From the NCBI GenBank assembly GCA_019119685.1, contig DWWN01000031.1, forward strand, positions 1 through 64,000: a stretch of DNA of 64,000 nucleotides. The letters run 5' to 3'. Below the pieces are notes generated by a model. The model was not told the origin of the DNA. It did not search any database and was given only the letters and a program-made list of their open reading frames with translations. This DNA is from Candidatus Faecalibacterium faecigallinarum (GTDB lineage Bacteria > Bacillota > Clostridia > Oscillospirales > Ruminococcaceae). This document shows, piece after piece, positions 33,929-41,548 of the stretch (within the stretch, counting starts at the first letter, position 1; each line of letters opens with the position of its first letter). A program made the translations under genes and the position numbers.

Positions 33929-34980
33929 CAGTACAGGCTGCCCGAATTGACCACGGGCTGGGCGTCATGGTTGCCGCAAAGCACCACCAGCAGGTTCGAG
34001 ACCATAGCCGCCTTCCGCTCGTCGTCCAGCTCCACCACGTTGTTCTCGCTCAGGCGTTCCAGGGCCATTTCCACCATGCCCACCGCGCCGTCCACGATCA
34101 TCTTGCGGGCGTCGATGATTGCCGACGCCTGCTGCCGCTGCAGCATCACCGCGGCGATCTCGGGCGCATAGGCCAGGTAGGTGATCCGGGCTTCGAGCAC
34201 CTCGAGGCCGGCTTCCTCCACCTTTTCCTGGATCTCGGCCCGGATGCGCTCAGCCACCACCTCGCTGGAACCCCGCAGGCTGCCGTCGTCGGGCTTGCCG
34301 TCGCCGGTGGTGTCGATGCCGGGGGCCACGTCGTAGGGATAGATGCGCACCACATTGCGCAGGGCGCTGTCACACTGCAGGGAGAGGTATTCCTTGTAGT
34401 TGTCCACATTGAACACCGCCTTGGCGGTGTCTTTGACCTGCCAGATCACCGCAATGCCGATCTCCACGGGATTGCCCAGGCAATCGTTGATCTTCTGGCG
34501 GGCGTTGTTGAGGGTCATCCGCTTGAGGGAGATCTTTTTGCCGCTGTTGGCGGCTGCCGCGGCCTGGTTGGCCGCCTCCTTGCCCAGCACCGCGGCCAGC
34601 CCGGTGGCGTCGCCGTTCTGGACGTCCCCGCTCTGGCTCAGGCGGGTGCCCGCGGCCGGGTTGACCGCGGTGCAGAAGGGGTTAACCCAGTAAAAGCCCT
34701 CCCCTTTCAGGGTGCCGATGTAGTTGCCGAACAAGGTCAGCACCAGCGCTTCCTGGGGCTTGAGGACCTTCAGCCCGCACAGTAAAATCCAGGCCAGCGC
34801 CATGTACACAACAGCGACGCCCAGCACGACGTTGCCCACCATGCCCGGCACGCCTTCCAGCCCCGGTACACCGGCCATCCCTGCTGCGGCCGCCGCTGCA
34901 ATGGCCACAACGTAGCCCACCAGCACCAGCAGCAGCACGACCATACCGTTCTTTTTGGTCTGCAAGATCTTTTCTGTCAT
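33928..34980 (-). CDS. SPFH/Band 7 domain membrane protein
   Basis: A 350-residue flotillin/prohibitin-like scaffold. Two N-terminal helices (about 13-36 and 47-68) precede the SPFH domain (about 72-300: LKPQEALVLTLFGNYIGTLKGEGFYWVNPF ... VEEAGLEVLEARITYLAYAPEIAAVM) and a short helical tail. The C-terminus ends NSGSLY. Family members organise membrane microdomains or quality-control proteases; no protease gene is adjacent. The start has AGGAGG upstream. Confidence 0.9.
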   Translation of the reverse strand: MTEKILQTKKNGMVVLLLVLVGYVVAIAAAAAAGMAGVPGLEGVPGMVGNVVLGVAVVYMALAWILLCGLKVLKPQEALVLTLFGNYIGTLKGEGFYWVNPFCTAVNPAAGTRLSQSGDVQNGDATGLAAVLGKEAANQAAAAANSGKKISLKRMTLNNARQKINDCLGNPVEIGIAVIWQVKDTAKAVFNVDNYKEYLSLQCDSALRNVVRIYPYDVAPGIDTTGDGKPDDGSLRGSSEVVAERIRAEIQEKVEEAGLEVLEARITYLAYAPEIAAVMLQRQQASAIIDARKMIVDGAVGMVEMALERLSENNVVELDDERKAAMVSNLLVVLCGNHDAQPVVNSGSLY

Positions 34981-35031
34981 ATGGTATCATCCTCCTGACA
35001 ATGCATCGAGAAGCATCTTGTTGATATCAAA

Positions 35032-35060
35032 ATCATATCACATTGCATCACAGTTGTCAA
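35032..35060 (-). promoter_or_regulatory. Promoter of the SPFH-Arc operon with repeated GATAT sites
   Basis: TTGACA, 17-bp spacer and TATGAT. The -10 lies in TGATATGATTTTGATATCA, which repeats TGATAT and includes the palindrome TTGATATCAA, a plausible site for the Arc-like protein. Confidence 0.7.
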
Positions 35061-35068
35061 GAGGCACA

Positions 35069-35104
35069 CAAAAAACAGGGGGCTCCCCTGCGGGAACCCC
35101 CTGT
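35069..35104 (-). terminator. Terminator of rplJ-rplL
   Basis: ACAGGGGGTTCCC-GCAG-GGGAGCCCCCTGT followed by TTTTTT on the minus strand. Confidence 0.88.
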
Positions 35105-35131
35105 CTGAAGTTTTGGTTTGAGGCAAGAAAC

Positions 35132-35506
35132 TTACTTGATCTCGACCTTGGCGCCGGCCTCTTCCAGCTTCTTCTTGATGTCCTCGGCGTCGGCCTTGGA
35201 AGCCTTCTCCTTGACAGCCTTGGGAGCGCCGTCGACGATAGCCTTGGCCTCCTTCAGGCCCAGGCCGGTAATCTCCTTGACCAGCTTGATGACCTGCATC
35301 TTGGTGGCGCCAGCCTCGGTCAGGATGACGTCGAACTCGGTCTTCTCCTCCTCAACGGGAGCAGCAGCGCCGGCAGCAGCAACAGGAGCAGCAGCAACAG
35401 CAGAGACGCCGAACTCCTCGCAGTAAGCGTCGATCAGCTCCTTCAGCTCCAGGACGGACAGGCCCTTGACGGACTCGATGATGGCAGTAATCTTCTCAGA
35501 AGCCAT
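35132..35506 (-). CDS. rplL: Ribosomal protein L7/L12
   Basis: A 124-residue stalk protein that recruits translation GTPases. An N-terminal dimerisation part (about 1-35), an Ala/Val hinge ([20 protein letters not shown]) and the C-terminal domain (about 54-124: [40 protein letters not shown]) are standard. It follows rplJ by 82 bp in the usual order. Confidence 0.98.
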   Translation of the reverse strand: MASEKITAIIESVKGLSVLELKELIDAYCEEFGVSAVAAAPVAAAGAAAPVEEEKTEFDVILTEAGATKMQVIKLVKEITGLGLKEAKAIVDGAPKAVKEKASKADAEDIKKKLEEAGAKVEIK

Positions 35507-35588
35507 GGTAATAACCCTCCAATTTCAGTTGATTTTTGTAGGAATGTCGTAGTTGAACAGTTTGTGTCAGGCAGCAGCCGGCGCGCAC

Positions 35589-36104
35589 TTAGGCGGCGGG
35601 CTCCTCCTGCTTGTCCACATAAGCCTGCATGGCGACGGCCAGACCGGACAGGGTGCTGGTGAGCGCGCCTGCGAACATGGACAGCATACCCTCGCGGCCG
35701 GGCAGCTTGGCGATGGCGTTGGTCTCAGCAGCGCTGAGCACCTTGCCCTCCATGAAGCCAGCCTTGACGACGAACTTCTTGGAACGGTCGCCGTCCTGGT
35801 ACTTGCACAGGATGCGGGCAGCAGCCATCGGGTCCTCAGCGGTAGCGAACGCGACGGCAGTGTCGCCGGTAAAGTTCTCGGTCAGACCCTCGATGGAGGT
35901 ATCCTTGACAGCCAGACGGAGCATGGTGTTCTTGACGACCATATACTCAACGCCAGCCTCACGCAGCTCTTTGCGCAGCTTGGTGTCGTTCTCGACGGTG
36001 ATACCGCCGTAAGCGACCACGCAACCGGAAACCGCGTTCTCAAACTTTGCCTTCAGACCAGCGACATAAGCCTGCTTTTCAGAAAGAATCTTTGCACTGG
36101 GCAT
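35589..36104 (-). CDS. rplJ: Ribosomal protein L10
   Basis: A 171-residue stalk base protein that carries L7/L12 dimers and binds its own leader RNA. It opens MPSAKILSEKQAYVAGLKAK and has VVKNTMLRLAV and the C-terminal helical tail for L12 binding. GAGGTG precedes the ATG at 36104; a longer reading to 36230 overlaps the leader. Autoregulation through the L10 leader is expected. Confidence 0.97.
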   Translation of the reverse strand: MPSAKILSEKQAYVAGLKAKFENAVSGCVVAYGGITVENDTKLRKELREAGVEYMVVKNTMLRLAVKDTSIEGLTENFTGDTAVAFATAEDPMAAARILCKYQDGDRSKKFVVKAGFMEGKVLSAAETNAIAKLPGREGMLSMFAGALTSTLSGLAVAMQAYVDKQEEPAA

Positions 36105-36270
36105 TTCGGTTTCACCTCGTTTCAAAACTACATCGGAAGCCGGAGCCATAGAAAAAGCCTCTCTCCCGCGCACACAGGCCGAGAGAGAGGCATAAAACAA
36201 CGTTACGCGTTTCTCGGCAGGCGGATACACTTTACACTGGACTCCAGCGCCTGCTGTCTTAAAAACAGCA
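36105..36270 (-). promoter_or_regulatory. L10 leader (autogenous control of rplJ-rplL)
   Basis: The RNA includes AAGACAGCAGGC (36249-36260) and CCGCCTGCCGAGAAA, which match the kink-turn/L10-binding part of Firmicute L10 leaders. A GCCTCTCTC/GAGAGAGGC hairpin followed by TTTTT (36152-36191) can act as the attenuator. Confidence 0.8.
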
Positions 36271-36275
36271 ATGAT

Positions 36276-36304
36276 ATTTTACCGCACGGATGCGGTTTTG
36301 TCAA
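36276..36304 (-). promoter_or_regulatory. Promoter of rplJ-rplL
   Basis: TTGACA, 17-bp spacer and TAAAAT, just ahead of the L10 leader. Confidence 0.8.
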
Positions 36305-36348
36305 GCGTTATTCTGAAATTTTTTCAGAAATGGTTTCCCCGCTCTTTC

Positions 36349-36532
36349 AAATCCGTACCGGCCGGCGGACATGCGCCGACGGACGGGACACATACAGGGA
36401 AATTTTCCGGTGAGAGTGTGCGAGGCCCATCGGGCCGAGTGCATGGTTCACCGGAAAATTTTGTCCCCAGGGGGATACTAGGGGGAAGGAATTTCTGCTG
36501 CGCGCATGCGCACAGAAATGGGTTCCCCCTAG
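36349..36532 (+). repeat. Four-hairpin intergenic repeat, copy 5 (H4 missing)
   Basis: H1 is degraded on the left arm. H2 arms are AAATTTTCCGGTGA/TCACCGGAAAATTT with inner GGCCC-ATC-GGGCC. H3 is intact (CTAGGGGGAA/TTCCCCCTAG). The element ends 6 bp from the rplA stop codon and separates rplK-rplA from the rplJ promoter. Confidence 0.85.
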
Positions 36533-36538
36533 CCTATG

Positions 36539-37231
36539 TTAGACGCCGTACTTCAGGGTGTTCAGGCGGATGCCAGGGCCCATGGTGGTGGCGATGGTAG
36601 CGCTCTTGAAGTAGGTGCCCTTGGCGGCAGCGGGCTTTGCCTTGGCGATGGCCTCCATGACAGTGTCCAGGTTGGTGAACAGCTTCTCAGCGCCGAAGGA
36701 TGCCTTGCCCACGGGGACATGGATGATGTTCTGCTTGTCCAGGCGGTACTCGATCTTACCGGCCTTGGCTTCCTTGACGGCCTTGCCCAGGTCGGGGGTC
36801 ACGGTGCCGGCCTTGGGGTTGGGCATCAGGCCGCGGGGTCCGAGCAGCTTACCGAGGCGGCCGACCTTGCCCATCATGTCGGGGGTAGTCACGACCACGT
36901 CGAAGTCCATGAAGCCGCCCTGGATCTTGGCGATCAGGTCGTCATCACCGACGATATCAGCGCCGGCAGCCTCAGCGGCGGAAGCAGCGGGGCCCTTGGC
37001 GATGGCGCAGACGCGGACGGTCTTGCCGGTGCCGTTGGGCAGCACGACAGCGCCGCGGACCTGCTGGTCGGCATGACGGCCGTCAACGCCCAGACGGACG
37101 TGCAGCTCGACGGTCTCATCGAACTTGGCGGTGGCCAGCTTGCAGGCCAGCTCCAGCGCCTCGTTCACATCGTACAGTTTGGTGGAATCGACCTGCTTGG
37201 CAGCGTCGATATAATGCTTGCCGTGTTTCAT
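36539..37231 (-). CDS. rplA: Ribosomal protein L1
   Basis: A 230-residue L1 stalk protein, beginning [20 protein letters not shown], with the [23 protein letters not shown] and [10 protein letters not shown] segments expected. The length is standard. It lies 54 bp after rplK and has a GTGGGAGG..ACCACA leader motif just before its ribosome site. Repeat copy 5 directly follows its stop. Confidence 0.98.
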   Translation of the reverse strand: MKHGKHYIDAAKQVDSTKLYDVNEALELACKLATAKFDETVELHVRLGVDGRHADQQVRGAVVLPNGTGKTVRVCAIAKGPAASAAEAAGADIVGDDDLIAKIQGGFMDFDVVVTTPDMMGKVGRLGKLLGPRGLMPNPKAGTVTPDLGKAVKEAKAGKIEYRLDKQNIIHVPVGKASFGAEKLFTNLDTVMEAIAKAKPAAAKGTYFKSATIATTMGPGIRLNTLKYGV

Positions 37232-37240
37232 TGTTTATCC

Positions 37241-37275
37241 TCCTATGTGGTTTTGCGGGCGAAGCGCCCTCCCAC
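37241..37275 (-). promoter_or_regulatory. r-protein leader motif before rplA
   Basis: GTGGGAGG, a GGGC-GCTTC-GCCC hairpin, GCAAAACCACA, then TAGGAGG. The same GTGGGAGG..GC(A)ACCACA..GGAGG order occurs before rplK, suggesting an L1-type autogenous site at both genes. Confidence 0.55.
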
Positions 37276-37285
37276 TGTTTATGTC

Positions 37286-37711
37286 TCAGCCTTCGACTGT
37301 GACGCCCATGCTGCGGCAGGTGCCGCGGATCATGCTGCACGCGGCCTCGAGGGAGGCGGCGTTCAGGTCGGGCATCTTGGTCTTTGCGATCTCCTCAACC
37401 TGAGCGGCAGTCAGGGAACCGACCTTTTCCTTGTTGGGCTTGCCGGAAGCGGTGGACAGGCCGGCGGCCTTCTTGATCAGAACGGCGGCCGGGGGGGTCT
37501 TGGTGATAAAGCTGAAGGAACGGTCAGCATACACGGTGATGACGACGGGGATGATATAGCCCATCTGGTTCTTGGTACGCTCGTTGAACTCCTTGGTGAA
37601 CGCCATGATGTTGACGCCCTTCTGGCCCAGGGCCGGGCCGACAGGAGGAGCCGGGGTTGCCTTGCCGGCCTCGATTTGCAGCTTGATGTAGCCAGTTACT
37701 TTCTGTGCCAT
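37286..37711 (-). CDS. rplK: Ribosomal protein L11
   Basis: A 141-residue protein of the GTPase-associated centre. It has [37 protein letters not shown] and the C-terminal RNA-binding [12 protein letters not shown]. The start at 37711 follows GGAGGTG; a longer reading to 37771 contains the leader motif. It is encoded between nusG and rplA. Confidence 0.98.
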   Translation of the reverse strand: MAQKVTGYIKLQIEAGKATPAPPVGPALGQKGVNIMAFTKEFNERTKNQMGYIIPVVITVYADRSFSFITKTPPAAVLIKKAAGLSTASGKPNKEKVGSLTAAQVEEIAKTKMPDLNAASLEAACSMIRGTCRSMGVTVEG

Positions 37712-37733
37712 GATAAATGCACCTCCAAAAATC

Positions 37734-37771
37734 TGTGGTGAGTTGCGGCCCGCTGTCTGCGAGCCTCCCAC
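37734..37771 (-). promoter_or_regulatory. r-protein leader motif before rplK
   Basis: GTGGGAGG, a short hairpin-capable stretch, GCAACTCACCACA and then the ribosome site; it matches the motif before rplA. Confidence 0.55.
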
Positions 37772-37851
37772 GAGCAGGCCTTTGCCCGGCCCGCTCTATA
37801 AGAACCGCACGCGGTCTTATCCAGGAAAAACGTTTCTTGCCTTTGCGCTTG

Positions 37852-38382
37852 TTAAAGCGGCTCGACCTGGGCGATGTCCACCTCGGCGGGGGTCTCGCGG
37901 CCGAACATGTTCACCTTGAGCTTTACCTTGAAAGTCTCGGTGTTGATCTCCTCTACAACGCCCATAAAGCCTTCCAGAGGACCGGACGTGATCTGGACGC
38001 TGTCCCCTGCGGCGAAATCCACCGACAGCGGGGCTTTGGCCTCCACGCCCATTTTTTCCACTTCCTCGGGGGTCAGGGGGACCGGCTTGGAAGCGGGCCC
38101 GACGAAACCGGTGCAGCCGCGGGTATTGCGCACCACATACCAGGTGTCGTCGTTCATAACCATCTTGACCAGCACATAGCCGGGGAAGAGCTTGCGCTCC
38201 ACCATCCGCTCTTTGCCGTCCTTGATCTCAGGCACCATCTCCGTGGGCACCTTGATCTCGCAGATCAGATCCTGCAGGCGGCGGTTTTCCACCATCTTTG
38301 CAAGATCGGTCGCGACTTTGTTCTCGTAGCCGGAATAGGTATGCACAACATACCACAAAGCTTCATTCGACTGGTCTTCCAT
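37852..38382 (-). CDS. nusG: Transcription antitermination factor NusG
   Basis: A 176-residue RNA-polymerase-binding factor. It has an NGN domain (about 8-110: ALWYVVHTYSGYENKVATDL, RKLFPGYVLVKM) and a KOW domain (about 122-176: FAAGDSVQITSGPLEGFMG). It follows secE by 35 bp in the conserved rpmG-secE-nusG-rplK order. Confidence 0.97.
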   Translation of the reverse strand: MEDQSNEALWYVVHTYSGYENKVATDLAKMVENRRLQDLICEIKVPTEMVPEIKDGKERMVERKLFPGYVLVKMVMNDDTWYVVRNTRGCTGFVGPASKPVPLTPEEVEKMGVEAKAPLSVDFAAGDSVQITSGPLEGFMGVVEEINTETFKVKLKVNMFGRETPAEVDIAQVEPL

Positions 38383-38417
38383 CTATGGTCAGCCTCCGTT
38401 TCCATACAAGATTTGGG

Positions 38418-38669
38418 TCAGCCGCCGATGATAAGGCCCAGAATGCCGCCGAAGACAGCGTCCAGGATGAACAGCACGGCGGCGGCGATGAGGACCACCA
38501 CCAGCACGACCAGCGTGTTCTTCTTGGTATCTTCTTTGCTGGGCCAGACGACCTTCTTCAGTTCGCTTCTGGTATCGCGGAAGAACTTTGCCACACCGGC
38601 GGCAAAGTTCTTCACGGCGTTCTTTGCTCTGGCCACAAAGCCCGGCTTCTTATCGGTTTTGTCTGCCAT
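38418..38669 (-). CDS. secE: Preprotein translocase subunit SecE
   Basis: An 83-residue single-span SecE. A basic N-terminus (about 1-25) and the amphipathic KFFRDTRSELKKVVWPSKED, with the conserved KKVVWPS, precede one transmembrane helix (about 52-78). The length is typical for Gram-positives. It lies between rpmG and nusG. Confidence 0.95.
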   Translation of the reverse strand: MADKTDKKPGFVARAKNAVKNFAAGVAKFFRDTRSELKKVVWPSKEDTKKNTLVVLVVVLIAAAVLFILDAVFGGILGLIIGG

Positions 38670-38684
38670 TGTGCTCCGCCTTTC

Positions 38685-38834
38685 TTACTTGGTCTCGCGA
38701 TGGACCGTGTGCTTCTTGCAGAAGCGGCAGTACTTCTTCATCTCCAGGCGGTCAGGGTTGTTTTTCTTATTCTTCGTGGTGTTGTAGTTGCGCTGCTTGC
38801 ACTCGGTGCAGGCCAGAGTGATTTTCACTGTCAT
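38685..38834 (-). CDS. rpmG: Ribosomal protein L33
   Basis: A 49-residue protein: [20 protein letters not shown], then [20 protein letters not shown], then KHTVHRETK. Two CxxC pairs (CTEC and CRFC) identify the zinc-binding form. It is first in the rpmG-secE-nusG operon. GGAGGTG precedes the ATG. Confidence 0.95.
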   Translation of the reverse strand: MTVKITLACTECKQRNYNTTKNKKNNPDRLEMKKYCRFCKKHTVHRETK

Positions 38835-38937
38835 TTGTTGACACCTCCATAGTTAACGGTTATCGAACCTCCCTCGTTCGCCGGGCCGGCCCCCGAAAAA
38901 GGGGCGCACTGAATAATCCCGCAAAAGAGGTGCTATC

Positions 38938-38966
38938 ATTCTATCACGCTTTTCCTCCGCCGTCAA
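38938..38966 (-). promoter_or_regulatory. Promoter of rpmG-secE-nusG-rplK-rplA
   Basis: TTGACG, 17-bp spacer and TAGAAT, 104 bp ahead of rpmG. Confidence 0.75.
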
Positions 38967-39132
38967 GCATTATTTTTGCCATCCGGCCAAATTTTACGCT
39001 TTTGCCGCGGACAATTTGCTGCAGGTATGGAAACCGGCGCATTTTTGTGGTATCATGGACGTACTTATGGTTGAACGCCCCCTGCAAACGGGGTTCCTTA
39101 TAAGTAATGGATGAATAGAGGAGAGAGTGGAA

Positions 39133-40242
39133 ATGAATCCCAACGCGAATCCCGCCGCCCGGCCGCTGTGCGCAGCCCTTGTGTTCGGCGGCCTGTCCAG
39201 CGAGCACGAAGTCAGCCGCGTGTCGGCCGGCACCTTTGCCGACAACATGGACCCGGCCAGGTATGAGCTGATCAAAATCGGCATCACCAAGGAAGGCCGC
39301 TGGCTGTACACCGAGGCCACCTCCGCCCAGATGGCGGACGGCAGCTGGGAGGACCTGCCCGGCAATATGCCCTGCGTGCTCAGCCCCGACCGGGCCGACC
39401 ACGGGGCCATCCTGTTCACCCCGTCCGGCCATGTGGAAAAGCTGCACATCGACGTGGTGGTGCCGGTGCTCCACGGCCTGTGGGGCGAGGACGGCACCAT
39501 CCAGGGCCTGCTGGAGCTGGCAGGCATCCCCTATGTGGGCTGCGGCGTCCTGGCCAGCGCGGTCTGCATGGACAAAGCGGTGGCCAACGCCCTGTTCGCC
39601 TACCACGGCATCCCCCACTGCGCCTGGGCCGCCTACACCAAGGCCCAGCTGGAAGCAGACCCCGAGGGCATCGCCGCCAAGCTGGCCGATACGCTGGGCT
39701 GGCCCATCTTCGTCAAGCCCGCCAACGCCGGTTCCAGCGTGGGCGTGACCAAGGCGGGCAGTCCCGCCGAGCTGGCCCAGGCCATCCGCTTGGCCCTCGA
39801 AAACGACCGCAAGGTGGTGTTCGAGTCCTTTGTGGACGGCCAGGAAGTGGAGTGCGCCGTGATCGGCTCCGAGCCGGCCGCCTCCACCCGCCCCGGCGAG
39901 ATCCTGGCGGGGGCCGAGTTCTACACCTACGACGATAAATATAAGAGCGGCGTCAGCCAGACCGTCATCCCCGCCCGCCTGCCGGACGAGAAGCTGGACG
40001 AGGTGAAAGCGCTGGCTGCCCGGGCCTACGACGCTTTGGGCTGCGAGGGCCTGGCCCGCTGCGATTTCTTTGTGGAGCGGGGCACCGGCCGGGTCCTCAT
40101 CAACGAGATCAACACCCTGCCCGGCTTTACCTCCATCAGCATGTACCCCAAGCTGATGGAGCACGACGGCACCCCCCTGCCCCAGCTGATCGACCGCCTG
40201 ATCGCCCTGGCGATGGAAAGGCCGGTGGCCTGCCATGGATAA
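39133..40242 (+). CDS. ddl: D-alanine--D-alanine ligase
   Basis: A 369-residue ATP-grasp ligase forming the D-Ala-D-Ala dipeptide for peptidoglycan. It has FGGLSSEHEVS at the N-terminus, HGLWGEDGTIQGLLE, KPANAGSSVGV, the YTYDDKYKSG omega-loop whose KY pair is that of D-Ala-D-Ala rather than D-Ala-D-Lac enzymes, and INEINTLPGFT metal ligands. I start at the ATG at 39133; an in-frame GTG at 39127 lies too close to the GAGGAG site. murI overlaps its end by eight bases. Confidence 0.95.
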   Translation: MNPNANPAARPLCAALVFGGLSSEHEVSRVSAGTFADNMDPARYELIKIGITKEGRWLYTEATSAQMADGSWEDLPGNMPCVLSPDRADHGAILFTPSGHVEKLHIDVVVPVLHGLWGEDGTIQGLLELAGIPYVGCGVLASAVCMDKAVANALFAYHGIPHCAWAAYTKAQLEADPEGIAAKLADTLGWPIFVKPANAGSSVGVTKAGSPAELAQAIRLALENDRKVVFESFVDGQEVECAVIGSEPAASTRPGEILAGAEFYTYDDKYKSGVSQTVIPARLPDEKLDEVKALAARAYDALGCEGLARCDFFVERGTGRVLINEINTLPGFTSISMYPKLMEHDGTPLPQLIDRLIALAMERPVACHG

Positions 40243-41059
40243 CCGCCCCATCGGCGTATTCGACAGCGGGCTGGGCGGCCTGACCAGCGTGCGGGAGCTG
40301 CGCAGGCTGCTGCCCGGCGAGGACATCGTCTATTTCGGCGACACCGGCCGGGTGCCCTACGGCAGCCGCAGCCACGAGACCATTTTGCAGTACGCCCGGC
40401 AGGACATCGCGTTCCTGCTGTCTCAGAACGTCAAGTGCATCATGGCCGCCTGCGGCACCGTGTCCAGCACCTACCCGCCCGAGGAGGCCGCAAAGCTCCC
40501 CGTGCCCTACATGGGCGTGGTCAGCTCGGCGGCACGGCGGGCGGCGCGGGCCACCCGCAGCCGCAAGATCGGCGTGATCGGCACGTCGGCCACCATCCGC
40601 TCCCACAGCTACGAGCTGATGCTCCGGCGGCTGGTGCCGGGCGCCGAGATCACCGCGCGGGCCTGCCCCCTCTTTGTCTCTCTGGTGGAAAACGGCTATG
40701 TGGACGGCTCCGCCCCCGACCGCCAGCAGGTGACGAAGCTGGTCATCGCCCAGTATTTGAAAGAGGTGCGGGACGCCGGGGTGGACACCCTGATCCTGGG
40801 CTGCACCCATTACCCCCTGCTGGCCGGGATGATCGGCGCATACATGGGCCCTTCGGTGGCCCTGATCGACCCCGGGCGCGCCGCCGCCGACGACCTGGAC
40901 CAGCTGCTGGCCGGCAAGGGGCTGCGGGCCGGCCGGGAACACGGCTCCACCCACTTTTTCGTCAGCGACGTGCCCGACAGCTTTATCCAGACGGCCGACC
41001 TGTTCCTGGGCGAATACCGGGGCGGCACCGCCGAACAGATCTGTATTGACAAATATTAA
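40235..41059 (+). CDS. murI: Glutamate racemase
   Basis: A 274-residue enzyme making D-glutamate for peptidoglycan. It has IGVFDSGLGGLTSVRELRRL at the N-terminus and the two catalytic cysteines in AACGTVSS and LGCTHYPLL. The first motif is usually ACNT/ACNS; here Asn is replaced by Gly. Length and order match the family. It overlaps ddl by eight bases, consistent with translational coupling of two cell-wall amino-acid steps. Confidence 0.94.
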   Translation: MDNRPIGVFDSGLGGLTSVRELRRLLPGEDIVYFGDTGRVPYGSRSHETILQYARQDIAFLLSQNVKCIMAACGTVSSTYPPEEAAKLPVPYMGVVSSAARRAARATRSRKIGVIGTSATIRSHSYELMLRRLVPGAEITARACPLFVSLVENGYVDGSAPDRQQVTKLVIAQYLKEVRDAGVDTLILGCTHYPLLAGMIGAYMGPSVALIDPGRAAADDLDQLLAGKGLRAGREHGSTHFFVSDVPDSFIQTADLFLGEYRGGTAEQICIDKY

Positions 41060-41068
41060 GGACAACGA

Positions 41069-41512
41069 ATGAGCAAAGCCTTAAAGGAAAACTACATCAT
41101 CCGCATCAAGAGCCGCATCGAGCAGGACGGCGAGACCGAACAGGTCGAGCTGATGACCCGCGGCAGCTTTACCATGCGGGACGGCAGCTACTACATCACC
41201 TACCGCGAGACCGAGACCACCGGCTACGAAGGCAACGTCACCACCCTGAAGATCGCCGCCGACGCCAGCCGGGTGGCCATGCTGCGCTTTGGCCCCCAGG
41301 CCAGCCAGCTGGTGATCGAGAAGGGCCGGCGCAACCTGTGCCACTACGAGACCGGCTACGGCTCGGTCACGCTGGGGGTGACGGCCGACGGCATCGAGTG
41401 CGGCCTGACCAAAAAGGGCGGCACCGCCCGCTTCAGCTACCTGCTGGACGGGGACGTGTCCACCCTCATCAGCAAGAATAGCCTCGAGGTCTCTGTGACC
41501 CATGTAAACTAA
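41069..41512 (+). CDS. DUF1934 beta-barrel protein (YwiB-like)
   Basis: A 147-residue protein of the DUF1934/YwiB family, predicted as a small lipocalin-like beta-barrel (YIIRIKSRIEQDGETEQVEL; SYYITYRETETTGYEGNVTT). There is no signal peptide. Its function is unknown. It lies 9 bp after murI and 36 bp before argS; in Firmicutes this family is commonly next to argS, which supports the call. Confidence 0.85.
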   Translation: MSKALKENYIIRIKSRIEQDGETEQVELMTRGSFTMRDGSYYITYRETETTGYEGNVTTLKIAADASRVAMLRFGPQASQLVIEKGRRNLCHYETGYGSVTLGVTADGIECGLTKKGGTARFSYLLDGDVSTLISKNSLEVSVTHVN

Positions 41513-41548
41513 ATCCCGCGGCAGACGCCAAGAGAGAAAGGAATCAGA

